A DNA stretch of 56,923 nucleotides from Suilimivivens sp045586385 (GTDB lineage: Bacteria; Bacillota; Clostridia; Lachnospirales; Lachnospiraceae): the NCBI GenBank assembly GCA_045586385.1, contig JAZNAE010000004.1:1-56923 (forward strand), written 5' to 3'. This document shows positions 49,016-56,923 of the stretch, piece by piece. Position 1 is the first letter of the stretch. Every line of letters starts with the position of its first letter. The position numbers were made by a program, and so were the translations under genes. The notes below the pieces were generated by a model. It was not told where the DNA came from and did no database searches. It saw only the letters and a list, made by a program, of their open reading frames with translations.

Positions 49016-51457
49016 TTGGAAATACAGATTTCAGTCAGAAATTTAGTGGAGTTTATTCTTCGCAGTGGCAATATTGATAACAGAAGAGCATCTGTATCGG
49101 ACAATGCGATGCAGGAGGGTGGCAGAATACACCGCATGATTCAGAGACGGATGGGCTCTGATTACCATGCGGAGGTTTCACTGCGCCATCAAGTAGAAAC
49201 AGAAGAATATACTATTGTGATTGAAGGGCGTGCAGACGGTATTATTGTACAGTCAAAGGGAGACATTCCGTCAGTTCCCGAATTGGAACTTGGTGATATG
49301 AGGCAGGCTTTTCGTGACAAAGTGACAGTAACGATTGATGAAATAAAAGGTACATACCGCGATATCCATAAGATGAAAGAGGCAGTACCGGTGCACTTGG
49401 CACAGGCGAAATGCTACGCTTATATTTATGCAAAGCAAAATGAATTACGACATATCCAGGTCAGAATGACTTACTGCAATATGGATACGGAAGAAATACG
49501 CTATTTCCATTTTGAATATAATTATGAGGAACTCGCTCTTTGGTTTGAGGATGTGATTTCGCAGTACAGGAAGTGGGCTGACTTTGAAATTGCGTGGAAA
49601 AAGGAGAGGATGGCATCTATTAAGAGGATGCAGTTTCCTTTTGATTACAGAGAAGGTCAAAAGGAGTTGGTTACTTATGTATATCAGACTATTTACCATA
49701 AAAAGAAACTGTTTATAGAAGCACCTACAGGTGTTGGGAAGACCATTTCTACCATATTTCCGGCGATTAAGGCAATGGGAGAAGAACTTAGCAGTAAGAT
49801 TTTTTATCTGACTGCCAAGACCATTACCAGAACCGTTGCCAGTGACACACTTCAGATTATGCGAAAAGATGGTCTGAAATTTAAGTCAGTAGTTTTGACA
49901 GCGAAGGATAAAATCTGTTTTATGGAAGAGACAGAATGTAATCCGGAGTATTGTCCTTACGCCAAAGGACATTATGACAGAATTAACGAAGCAATTTATG
50001 ACATGCTCATATCAGAGGATGACTTTTGTAGGGAGAAAATTGAAGAATATGCAAGAAAACATCAGGTTTGTCCCTTTGAAATGTGTTTGGATATGAGTCT
50101 CTTTTCTGATGCAGTCATTGGTGATTATAACTATCTTTTTGATCCCCATGTATATTTGAAACGATTTTTTGCAGAGGGGGTAAGGGAAGACTACATTTTC
50201 CTAATCGATGAAGCACATAACCTGGTGGAGCGTGGTAGGGAAATGTACAGTGCAGTGCTTGTAAAAGAAGATTTTCTGGCTCTAAAGAAAATTGTAAAAG
50301 ATTATGATGCCAAGATGAGCAAACAACTGGATAGGTGCAATCGTGAACTTTTAGAACTCAAAAGAGAATGTGAGAACTGCAATTGCATTACAGATGACGA
50401 GATTGCTCCTTTTGCAAGAACGCTGATGCGCCTTTCGGCGACCATGGAAGCCTACTTGGAAGATCATGATGACAGTCCCGTAAAAAAGGATATTTTGGAT
50501 TTCTATTTTGAAGTGTCACATTTTTTACTTATTTATGAAGCATTGGATTCCAATTATGTGATTTATGACCAGATGGAGTCAGACGGCGGCTTTTCACTGA
50601 AATTGTTTTGTGTTAATCCATCCAGAAATTTAAAAGAGTGCATGATGCGTGGCAGAAGTACGATTTTGTTTTCAGCTACGTTGCTTCCTATTCAATATTA
50701 TAAGAAACTTCTGGGGGCGGATGAGGGAGATTACGAGGTATATGCTAAATCTGTCTTTTCACCGGAGCAGAAAGGTCTTTTCATTGCAAGGGATGTTACC
50801 AGTAAATACAGCAGACGCTCAGATATGGAATATTACAATATTGCAACTTATATTCATAAGATAACAGAAGCAAAACGCGGAAATTACATGGTCTTTTGTC
50901 CGTCGTATCTTTTTATGCAGTATGTACATCAACTATACATAGAATATTATTATGATGCGGATCAGGTGGAATGTATCGTGCAGGAAGAGTTTATGGGAGA
51001 AGAAGAACGGGAAGCCTTCCTTGCAAGATTTGCAGAAGTTGGGCAGGAAAAGTCCCTCTTGGGCTTTTGTGTTCTTGGCGGCATTTTCAGTGAAGGAATT
51101 GACTTAAAAAATGACAGTTTAATTGGTGCCATTGTTGTAGGAACCGGTCTTCCCATGGTGTGCAATGAGCGTGAAATATTGAAATGGTATTTTGACGAAC
51201 TGGGGGATAATGGCTTTGACTACGCTTATAAATATCCCGGAATGAATAAGGTCCTCCAAGCCGCGGGCCGTGTGATACGCACAAAGGAAGATATAGGTGT
51301 CATTGCACTTTTGGATGAGCGTTTTTTAAGTCCCCAGTATTTGAGGATGTTTCCACGGGAATGGGATGACTATAAAAGGATATCCATGCAGGAGACGGAA
51401 ACAGCACTTGCAGAATTTTGGGAAAAATGGAAAATGAAAGAAAATGATGGGAAATGA
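49016..51457 (+). CDS. Cas4/RecB-like nuclease fused to a Rad3/DinG-type Fe-S helicase
   Basis: This 813-residue protein has an N-terminal PD-(D/E)XK nuclease region (Asp74 in GRADGI, Glu109 and Lys111 in DEIKGT, then HLAQAKCYAYIYA). A superfamily 2 helicase follows: Walker A Lys242 (APTGVGKT), DEAH at 398-401, cysteines at 301, 308, 313 and 352 for a 4Fe-4S cluster, and GRVIRT near the C terminus. The start is TTG 49016 behind AAGGAGA. It follows the SOS operon by a short distance but has its own leader. A DNA repair role is likely; no accessory nuclease is nearby. Confidence 0.9.
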   Translation: MEIQISVRNLVEFILRSGNIDNRRASVSDNAMQEGGRIHRMIQRRMGSDYHAEVSLRHQVETEEYTIVIEGRADGIIVQSKGDIPSVPELELGDMRQAFRDKVTVTIDEIKGTYRDIHKMKEAVPVHLAQAKCYAYIYAKQNELRHIQVRMTYCNMDTEEIRYFHFEYNYEELALWFEDVISQYRKWADFEIAWKKERMASIKRMQFPFDYREGQKELVTYVYQTIYHKKKLFIEAPTGVGKTISTIFPAIKAMGEELSSKIFYLTAKTITRTVASDTLQIMRKDGLKFKSVVLTAKDKICFMEETECNPEYCPYAKGHYDRINEAIYDMLISEDDFCREKIEEYARKHQVCPFEMCLDMSLFSDAVIGDYNYLFDPHVYLKRFFAEGVREDYIFLIDEAHNLVERGREMYSAVLVKEDFLALKKIVKDYDAKMSKQLDRCNRELLELKRECENCNCITDDEIAPFARTLMRLSATMEAYLEDHDDSPVKKDILDFYFEVSHFLLIYEALDSNYVIYDQMESDGGFSLKLFCVNPSRNLKECMMRGRSTILFSATLLPIQYYKKLLGADEGDYEVYAKSVFSPEQKGLFIARDVTSKYSRRSDMEYYNIATYIHKITEAKRGNYMVFCPSYLFMQYVHQLYIEYYYDADQVECIVQEEFMGEEEREAFLARFAEVGQEKSLLGFCVLGGIFSEGIDLKNDSLIGAIVVGTGLPMVCNEREILKWYFDELGDNGFDYAYKYPGMNKVLQAAGRVIRTKEDIGVIALLDERFLSPQYLRMFPREWDDYKRISMQETETALAEFWEKWKMKENDGK

Positions 51458-51776
51458 CGTCGTATTTTAATAAAAAAAATATCTAAGTCAGAAAAAGTGA
51501 CAAGCACGTCATTGTGGATAACTCTGTGGAAATTGGGGATTTCTCGTTTTTTTAGTCCAAAAACAAAAGAAATTTGTGTTTGTTTTTCAGTTTAAAATTG
51601 CAAGTCTAAAATTTCAAAAATAAAAAAATACTGATGTGGTCAATAATTGGATGGAAAAAATTGACTATATGCGTACCGGAGCGGTTTCGTGTACAGAAAA
51701 CGATAAAAATGCTATAATAGGATAAGTGATGGAGCACATCTGCAAGAAGCAGAAAGAGTAGAGGGATGAGATTGAT
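51458..51776. other. 319-bp intergenic region with one DnaA box and an extended -10 promoter
   Basis: The region is A/T-rich and has no gene. TGTGGATAA (51513-51521) is one exact DnaA box in reverse orientation, with TGTGGAAAT (51525-51533) next to it as a weak partner. TATAAT (51713-51718) with upstream TG serves the inositol monophosphatase-like gene; I see no good -35. Confidence 0.6.
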
Positions 51777-52550
51777 ATGAATAAAATAGGCGTCTTAGAA
51801 GAGATTACAGAGATTGTCAGAGAAGCAGGTGAAATTCTGACAAGTGCCGTCTCAATTGAAGATAGTATAGAAGAAAAAGAGGGCCGTGCCAATTTTGTCA
51901 CAGCTTATGATAAGAAGGTACAGGATTTCCTTTTCAAAAGGCTGGGTGAAGTTTTACCTCAGGCAGTATTTATCGGCGAAGAGGAAGAAGAGCATGCTGC
52001 ACTTTCAGAAGGATATGCCTTTATTATTGACCCCATTGACGGAACCACCAATTTTATGAAGGGATACAATGTTAGCTGTATTTCCGTAGGTCTGCTTAGA
52101 GACGGGCAGCCGGATATCGGTGTGGTATATAATCCTTATTTAAATGAAATGTTTCAGGCGGTTCGCGGGCAGGGGGCTTTTTGCAATGGAAAGCAAATCA
52201 AAGTGTCCGACCATGAACTTGCAGATGGTCTTGTGCTGTTTGGCTCTGCACCTTATAACGAAGAACTTGCAAAGAAATCCTTTGACTTGGCATACAAATT
52301 GTTTTGTAACAGTCTTGATATCAGAAGAAGCGGTTCCGCCGCCATTGACCTGTGTAATATCGCCTGCGGAAGAGCAGAGATTTTCTTTGAAATGCTACTG
52401 AGCCCTTGGGATTATGCAGCAGGAACTTTGATGGTAAAGGAAGCCGGTGGCGTCATTTCCGACATGGAAGGAAATGAACTTGTTTTTGATAAGAAGTGCA
52501 GCGTGGTGGCCGGCAATCGGAAGTCTATGGAGGTTTTTTTGAAACTTTAA
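51777..52550 (+). CDS. inositol-monophosphatase family protein
   Basis: This 257-residue protein has the metal-binding motifs of the SuhB/IMPase fold: GEEEEEH, IDPIDGTTNF, and WDYAAGTLMVKEAGG. It should hydrolyse a phosphate monoester such as inositol phosphate, NADP or 3'-phosphoadenosine-type substrates with Mg2+. RBS is GAGGGATGAG. The exact substrate is unknown. Confidence 0.92.
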   Translation: MNKIGVLEEITEIVREAGEILTSAVSIEDSIEEKEGRANFVTAYDKKVQDFLFKRLGEVLPQAVFIGEEEEEHAALSEGYAFIIDPIDGTTNFMKGYNVSCISVGLLRDGQPDIGVVYNPYLNEMFQAVRGQGAFCNGKQIKVSDHELADGLVLFGSAPYNEELAKKSFDLAYKLFCNSLDIRRSGSAAIDLCNIACGRAEIFFEMLLSPWDYAAGTLMVKEAGGVISDMEGNELVFDKKCSVVAGNRKSMEVFLKL

Positions 52551-52649
52551 GCGGTTTTGGCAAAAGTAGGTTTTTGGCCGCCGATGGTATAAACAATTTG
52601 TTTGTGACATTTTTATTCCAGATAATAAAGGGGGAACAGCAGATTAACA

Positions 52650-52939
52650 AGTGGTTGAATCAGAAAAATGGTATAAGAAATGGTTTGTGCTGTTTGTTAT
52701 ACCAGAAAAACATGTGAAAAGTGGCAATGGAAGTCAGAGGCAGAGTATAAAGTGGAACTAAAACGGACTGTTAGCAGTTCTTATACCAAATTTTGCTGTG
52801 AGAGAATGAAAAAAGTTAGTTTTAGGCAAGAATACTGGAATAAATTCGGGATATATGCTGTTTTAGTTCCAAAGCATGTGAAGAGTTTACAGTTTTGGAT
52901 GAAAAAACTAGAAAAGCCTGAATTACAGGGGGATAATCA
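52650..52939. repeat. three degenerate 84-bp tandem repeats with inverted repeats
   Basis: Units at about 52681, 52765 and 52849 share TGCTGTTTGTTATACCA-like and CATGTGAARAG segments, with marker TTATACCA at 52697 and 52781 and TTAGTTCC at 52863. Within them are perfect inverted repeats TGGTATAAGAA (52669-52679) / TTCTTATACCA (52778-52788), and GGAACTAAAAC (52754-52764) / GTTTTAGTTCC (52860-52870). Peptide readings in different frames repeat as FVLFVIPEKHVKSGNG and IYAVLVPKHVKSLQF, so it may be a broken repeat-coding region. Confidence 0.6.
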
Positions 52940-53368
52940 ATGGAAAAATTATCAAAAGAAGCTGAAGAAATATTAATGGAACGGTTTGGAAAGGATAGTA
53001 TTATTGCATTAGCAACAACGGCTGATAATACACCGTATGTGCGTAATGTAAATGCATTTTATTCAGATGGTGCTTTTTATGTACTTACATATGCATTGTC
53101 CAATAAAATGAAACAGATTGAAGCAAATCCGATTGTTGCGATTGCCGGTGATTGGTTTACCGCGCAAGGGAAAGGTATCAATTTAGGTTATTTTGGAAAA
53201 TCGGAAAATGTGACTATTGCTGAAAAGATGAAAGTGGCATTTTCAGAGTGGATTAATAACGGACATAATAATTTTGACGATGTAAATACCTGTATTTTGC
53301 GGATTGAGTTGATTGACGGATTATTACTTTCACATGGAACCCGCTATGAGATTGATTTTTCTAAGTAG
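52940..53368 (+). CDS. pyridoxamine 5'-phosphate oxidase-family protein
   Basis: This 142-residue protein has the split-barrel flavin-binding fold of the PPOX family (IIALATTADNTPYVRNVNAFYSD, GKGINLGYFGKSENV). It is one of the small flavin or F420-type members without a proven substrate. GGGGGAT precedes the start. It stands after the degenerate repeat region. Confidence 0.85.
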   Translation: MEKLSKEAEEILMERFGKDSIIALATTADNTPYVRNVNAFYSDGAFYVLTYALSNKMKQIEANPIVAIAGDWFTAQGKGINLGYFGKSENVTIAEKMKVAFSEWINNGHNNFDDVNTCILRIELIDGLLLSHGTRYEIDFSK

Positions 53369-53436
53369 CTATAAATTAAAAACGGTAAAAAATTCTGCAT
53401 AAAAACTTGTACTGCCCATGAAAGGAAGGAAAGAGC

Positions 53437-54255
53437 ATGAAAACACTATATGTTTCTGATTTAGACGGTACGTTACTTCGGAGTAATGAAACAACGTCTG
53501 ATTATACGAATAATACAATTAATAAGCTTGTTGATAGTGGCATGATTTTTTCTTATGCAACGGCACGTTCCTTTCAAACATCTCATAAGGTGACAAAGGG
53601 GTTAAATGCGAGTATTCCGCTCATTATTTATAACGGAGCCATGATTGTTGATAATGAAGACGGAAGTATATTATTGAAGAATTTTTTTGATTCAGATGTG
53701 AATGATGTTCTTGATGATTTGCTTCAAAATGGTATATACCCAATTGTTTATGCATTTGTAGATGGAAAAGAAAAGTTCTCATATATTAGTGAAAAATGCA
53801 CGGCCGGCATGAAACAGTTTATTGAAAGCCGCAAAAATGACAAGCGGGATAATCCGGTTAGCGATGAAAATGAACTGTGCAAGGGAGAGATGTTTTATAT
53901 AACCTGCATTGATGAGAAGGAAAAACTCGAAACATTATATAATAAGTATAAGGATACATATTATTGCGTATATCAAACAGATATTTATACAAAGCATCAG
54001 TGGCTTGAGATTATGCCAAAGTCGGTTTCAAAGGCAAATGCAATAGGGCAATTGAAAGAATATATGGGTTGTGAAAGAGTGGTTGTATTCGGAGACGGAA
54101 AAAACGATATCGATATGTTTGAACTTGCCGATGAAGCATATGCAGTGGAGAATGCAGTTGAAGAGTTAAAAGAGGTGGCTACGGCAATCATTGAAAGCAA
54201 TGACAATGATGGTGTTGCGAAGTGGCTGGCTGAATTTGCAAGTATCGAAAGATAA
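53437..54255 (+). CDS. Cof-type HAD hydrolase
   Basis: This 272-residue HAD protein has motif I SDLDGTLLRS (Asp8, Asp10), a C2B cap and the C-terminal motif GDGKNDIDMFELADEA. Cof/YidA-type enzymes dephosphorylate sugar phosphates or flavin precursors. AAAGGAAGGAAAG precedes the start. It lies upstream of a sugar kinase gene, 49 bp away, which fits a role in carbohydrate metabolism. Confidence 0.92.
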   Translation: MKTLYVSDLDGTLLRSNETTSDYTNNTINKLVDSGMIFSYATARSFQTSHKVTKGLNASIPLIIYNGAMIVDNEDGSILLKNFFDSDVNDVLDDLLQNGIYPIVYAFVDGKEKFSYISEKCTAGMKQFIESRKNDKRDNPVSDENELCKGEMFYITCIDEKEKLETLYNKYKDTYYCVYQTDIYTKHQWLEIMPKSVSKANAIGQLKEYMGCERVVVFGDGKNDIDMFELADEAYAVENAVEELKEVATAIIESNDNDGVAKWLAEFASIER

Positions 54256-54304
54256 ATCAGATTTCAATTAATCGTAAAGTTTGAAGTTTGACGGAGAGGG
54301 TATT

Positions 54305-55219
54305 ATGGCAAAAAGTGATGTATATATGCATGGGCAGATTTTAGGGACGCATTCTTTCTTACTTAAAGATGGATTTTTGGAACCGGATGAGTATTCAGAA
54401 ATTAAGGAAAAATATTTTCTGCCGGGTGGAGAGACCGGTACAGCAGCTACAGTGCTGGCTTCTTTCGGTGTAAGTGTTAAAATAGATGGAACCCATATTG
54501 GTACGGCGGTTGCTCCGCTTATAAAGGAGTTTTACAAAGGAAAAACAGTAGATTTATCCTCGCTTTTTTTTGATTCATCCTATGAAGGGCTTATGGATTA
54601 TGTGGTAATTTCAGGTCTTGTACGTTCCCCTATGGGTATGTTTCAGGCATTATATGAACCTGGTGCAGTAAAACGCTGGAGTATGCCAAAGGAAGAAGAT
54701 ATTGTTGCCTGTAAGGTTGCTGCAATTGATCCCTTTTTTATGGAGGAGACGCAGACTGTGGCAGAACTTTGCAAGAAACACAAAAAGCCATATGTTACTA
54801 TAGATTGCAGACACGATACATATTTGCATAAAAATTCAGCCATAAATGTAATATCAAAAGAATGCACGAGCCACTATTTGGGAAATGGGATGAATGTGGA
54901 TGATATATATCAGTTGATGATTAATAATACAGATGGGCTTGTTATTATTACTTCAGGGGAAAAAGAAATGATATATGGAAGAAAAGGGCAATCAATGAAA
55001 AGAATGAAACCATTTACTGTAGATGTAAGAAGTACCCTGGGTGCAGGAGATACTTTTAAAGCGGGTTGCATTTATGGATTGCTTAATGATATGTCAGATG
55101 ATGAGTTGGTACGTTTTGCAAGTGCTTGCTCTGCAATTGCGATTTCAAGATTTCCTTTGCCACTAAATCCACCTACATTGGATGAAGTGAATGCGTTATT
55201 GGACAACTCAATATTATAG
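54305..55219 (+). CDS. PfkB-family sugar or nucleoside kinase
   Basis: This 304-residue protein has the PfkB pattern: GGETGTAATVLASFG near the front and the catalytic GAGDTF near the end, with Asp249. Family members phosphorylate fructose, ribose, adenosine and similar substrates. The start at 54305 follows GGAGAGGG. It sits between a Cof phosphatase and a glycosidase. The substrate is not determined. Confidence 0.9.
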   Translation: MAKSDVYMHGQILGTHSFLLKDGFLEPDEYSEIKEKYFLPGGETGTAATVLASFGVSVKIDGTHIGTAVAPLIKEFYKGKTVDLSSLFFDSSYEGLMDYVVISGLVRSPMGMFQALYEPGAVKRWSMPKEEDIVACKVAAIDPFFMEETQTVAELCKKHKKPYVTIDCRHDTYLHKNSAINVISKECTSHYLGNGMNVDDIYQLMINNTDGLVIITSGEKEMIYGRKGQSMKRMKPFTVDVRSTLGAGDTFKAGCIYGLLNDMSDDELVRFASACSAIAISRFPLPLNPPTLDEVNALLDNSIL

Positions 55220-55261
55220 AGCAAAAGAGATATATTTTTATGAAACTAGGAGAAAGAAAAC

Positions 55262-56923
55262 ATGTCATGGTATGAAGAGGCAGTATTTTATCATATTTAT
55301 CCATTGGGGCTGACAGGGGCACCAAAACAGAATTCTTATGGGGAGCCGGTGCACCGGTTAAATACATTACTTCCATGGATTTCTCATATTAGGGAAATCG
55401 GATGTAATGCAATTTATATCGGACCTCTTTTCGAATCTGTGGGACACGGCTATGAAACAACAGATTATAAAAAATTAGACAGCAGACTGGGAACAAACGA
55501 GGATCTTGTGAACTTTGTGGCAAAGTGTCATAAACAGGGAATCAGAGTGATTCTGGATGGCGTGTTCAATCACACAGGCCGTGATTTCTTTGCATTTCAG
55601 GATATTAAAAATCATAGAGAAAATTCACAGTACAAAGACTGGTACTGCAATGTGAATTTCGGGGGCAATAATTCCTATAATGATGGTTTTTCGTATGAAA
55701 ATTGGGGAGGGCATGACCTCCTTGTAAAATTAAATCAGCACAATCCGGCAGTCAAAGATTACATCTGTGACGTAATCCGTTTCTGGGTAAGCGAGTTTGA
55801 TATTGATGGAATCCGTTTGGATGCTGCAGATGTTTTGGATTTTGATTACATGAAGGCACTTCGTCATGTGGCAAATGAAGTAAAACCGGATTTCTGGCTC
55901 ATGGGGGAAGTCATCCACGGTAATTATTCCCGCTGGGCAAATGATGGTACCCTTCACTCCGTAACGAACTATATGCTTCATAAAGCATTGTACTCAGGCC
56001 ACAATGACCATAACTATTTTGAAATTGCGCACACAATCAAATACGTAAACGATATGGTGGGAAGTAATCTGAAGCTTTACAGCTTTGTGGATAACCATGA
56101 CGTAGAACGTATTTACACAAAGCTTACCAATAAAGCACATTTTCTGCCGGTACATGTCATGCTTTATACATTACCGGGAGTTCCTTCGCTTTACTATGGT
56201 TCAGAGTTTGGTATCGAAGGAAGAAAAGAGCGTTTTTCGGATGATTCCTTAAGGCCTGCGTTAAATTATGAAGATTATAAAGATGCGATTGATACAAATT
56301 CTTGTACAAAATTGATCGCAGCCCTTGGTAAGATTCGTCAGAATACACCGGCCCTTTGTTACGGTGATTATCGGGAACTTGAGTTGCAGACCACTCATTA
56401 TGCATATGCGAGAGGGCTTGATGGCAAGTCTGTGATTACGACTGTCAACAACGGTGATAACGATGTTTGTATGGACCTTGCGTGTGGAGATTCTGTAGAA
56501 TATGTTGGTGCACTTACTGGAGAGCACGTATCTGTAAATGGTGGACGCATTCAGGTACGTGTACCAGCAAACTCGGGTGAAATTTGGATTCCTACAGAAC
56601 TTTGTGATAAAAGTTTTGCACCAATAAAGACAGTAGAAATAGAGAAAGCTCCGGAACCCTTGAAGGTTGTGGAAGAACCTAAGGTAAAATCTGTTGAACA
56701 GTCGAAGGAAGAGCTTGTAAATGTACAAGAAGAAAAGAAAACTGAGAAAGTAGTTGTAGACTGGAACAAACCATATGAAAAGATGTCTGTGGAAGAACTT
56801 CAAGAAGCAATTCTGGAAAAAATGAGACGAAATGGTCCAGTAACTGATTACATGTTAGGTACAGTTAGAGAAAATACATATCATGATTCTTTGGTAAATT
56901 GGGTTAAAAGCTTTCAAGTCGGA
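55262..56923 (+). CDS. GH13 alpha-glucan hydrolase, 3' end outside the window
   Basis: At least 554 codons are open to the end of the window. The GH13 barrel shows DGVFNHTG, nucleophile Asp187 (GIRLDAADV), general acid Glu216 (GEVIHG) and Asp277 (VDNHDVERI). It resembles intracellular neopullulanase or maltodextrin glucosidase types; there is no signal peptide. After about residue 460 it has an unusual Lys/Glu/Val-rich tail (EKAPEPLKVVEEPKV) and a further region without a recognised domain. AGGAGA precedes the start. Confidence 0.88.
   Translation, partial: MSWYEEAVFYHIYPLGLTGAPKQNSYGEPVHRLNTLLPWISHIREIGCNAIYIGPLFESVGHGYETTDYKKLDSRLGTNEDLVNFVAKCHKQGIRVILDGVFNHTGRDFFAFQDIKNHRENSQYKDWYCNVNFGGNNSYNDGFSYENWGGHDLLVKLNQHNPAVKDYICDVIRFWVSEFDIDGIRLDAADVLDFDYMKALRHVANEVKPDFWLMGEVIHGNYSRWANDGTLHSVTNYMLHKALYSGHNDHNYFEIAHTIKYVNDMVGSNLKLYSFVDNHDVERIYTKLTNKAHFLPVHVMLYTLPGVPSLYYGSEFGIEGRKERFSDDSLRPALNYEDYKDAIDTNSCTKLIAALGKIRQNTPALCYGDYRELELQTTHYAYARGLDGKSVITTVNNGDNDVCMDLACGDSVEYVGALTGEHVSVNGGRIQVRVPANSGEIWIPTELCDKSFAPIKTVEIEKAPEPLKVVEEPKVKSVEQSKEELVNVQEEKKTEKVVVDWNKPYEKMSVEELQEAILEKMRRNGPVTDYMLGTVRENTYHDSLVNWVKSFQVG

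Noticed and set aside
51513..51533. Second DnaA-box cluster
   Set aside because: Only one exact box and one weak partner are present, which is not enough.
52680..52976. 98-codon open frame before the PPOX-family gene
   Set aside because: It runs into the start of the next gene in another frame, has no binding site and lies in the degenerate repeat; it is treated as non-coding or decayed.

Overview
The window looks like chromosomal DNA from a low-GC Clostridia bacterium, most likely a member of the Lachnospiraceae. The evidence is the protein repertoire (EFR1-type ferredoxin, CD3324-like and DUF1062-like proteins, DUF4143 ATPase, DUF4153, YitT, a lactic/clostridial-type long HPF), strong AGGAGG-type ribosome binding sites, LexA boxes of the GAAC-N4-GTTC type, and many short intrinsic terminators. 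The taxon call is inference from gene content.

Layout. Positions 1-673 hold the 3' end of a 23S rRNA gene and tRNA-Asn, tRNA-Glu and tRNA-Cys; no 5S rRNA gene is recognisable between them. Positions 0.75-7.5 kb hold a small zinc-ribbon protein, an alpha/beta hydrolase, a DUF4143 ATPase behind a 3 x 23 bp tandem repeat, a dCMP deaminase and a 7TM hybrid sensor kinase with a response regulator. Positions 7.6-17 kb are accessory-like: an iron-sulfur protein, an MFS exporter behind a leader-peptide attenuator, an EFR1 flavo-ferredoxin divergent from a TetR regulator, an XRE regulator with a CPBP protease, a tyrosine phosphatase with a hydrolase, a DUF3892-like protein, and two small genes (CD3324-like and DUF1062-like) that each sit behind a near-identical MTTPxxFA leader peptide. 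Positions 16.7-22.3 kb hold a fourth leader-peptide attenuator driving an operon of two zinc-ribbon ABC exporters around a DUF1854 protein, then a DUF896 protein.

Positions 22.4-35 kb are mostly core: carB, an Rpn-type nuclease cassette bracketed by near-identical hairpins, an epimerase, small unknown proteins, YitT and DUF4153 membrane proteins, a radical SAM protein, metF, a FabG-like reductase and trxB. Positions 35-44 kb hold an SH3/NlpC hydrolase, a 0.65 kb non-coding stretch with tandem repeats and a cluster of DnaA boxes, hpf, an M23 peptidase, hflK-hflC under what looks like a yybP-ykoY (Mn2+) riboswitch with its own terminator, an S1-domain protein, a HAD phosphatase and a CPBP protease. 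Positions 44-51.5 kb hold plsC, then an SOS-type operon (two LexA-like boxes) of rarA, a radical SAM/HhH protein and a DUF4130-type partner, followed by a Crh-like HPr without its histidine and a Cas4-like-nuclease/Fe-S helicase fusion. The last 5 kb carry an inositol-monophosphatase-like protein, a degenerate 84-bp tandem repeat, a PPOX-family flavoprotein, a Cof-type HAD hydrolase, a PfkB sugar kinase and a GH13 glycosidase that runs off the end.

The most interesting themes are four separate leader-peptide attenuators within 8.5 kb (8.4-16.9 kb), which suggests a zone tuned to translation stress; the ABC-DUF1854-ABC module; the SOS-linked radical SAM repair pair; and the placement of a manganese-type riboswitch in front of hflKC.
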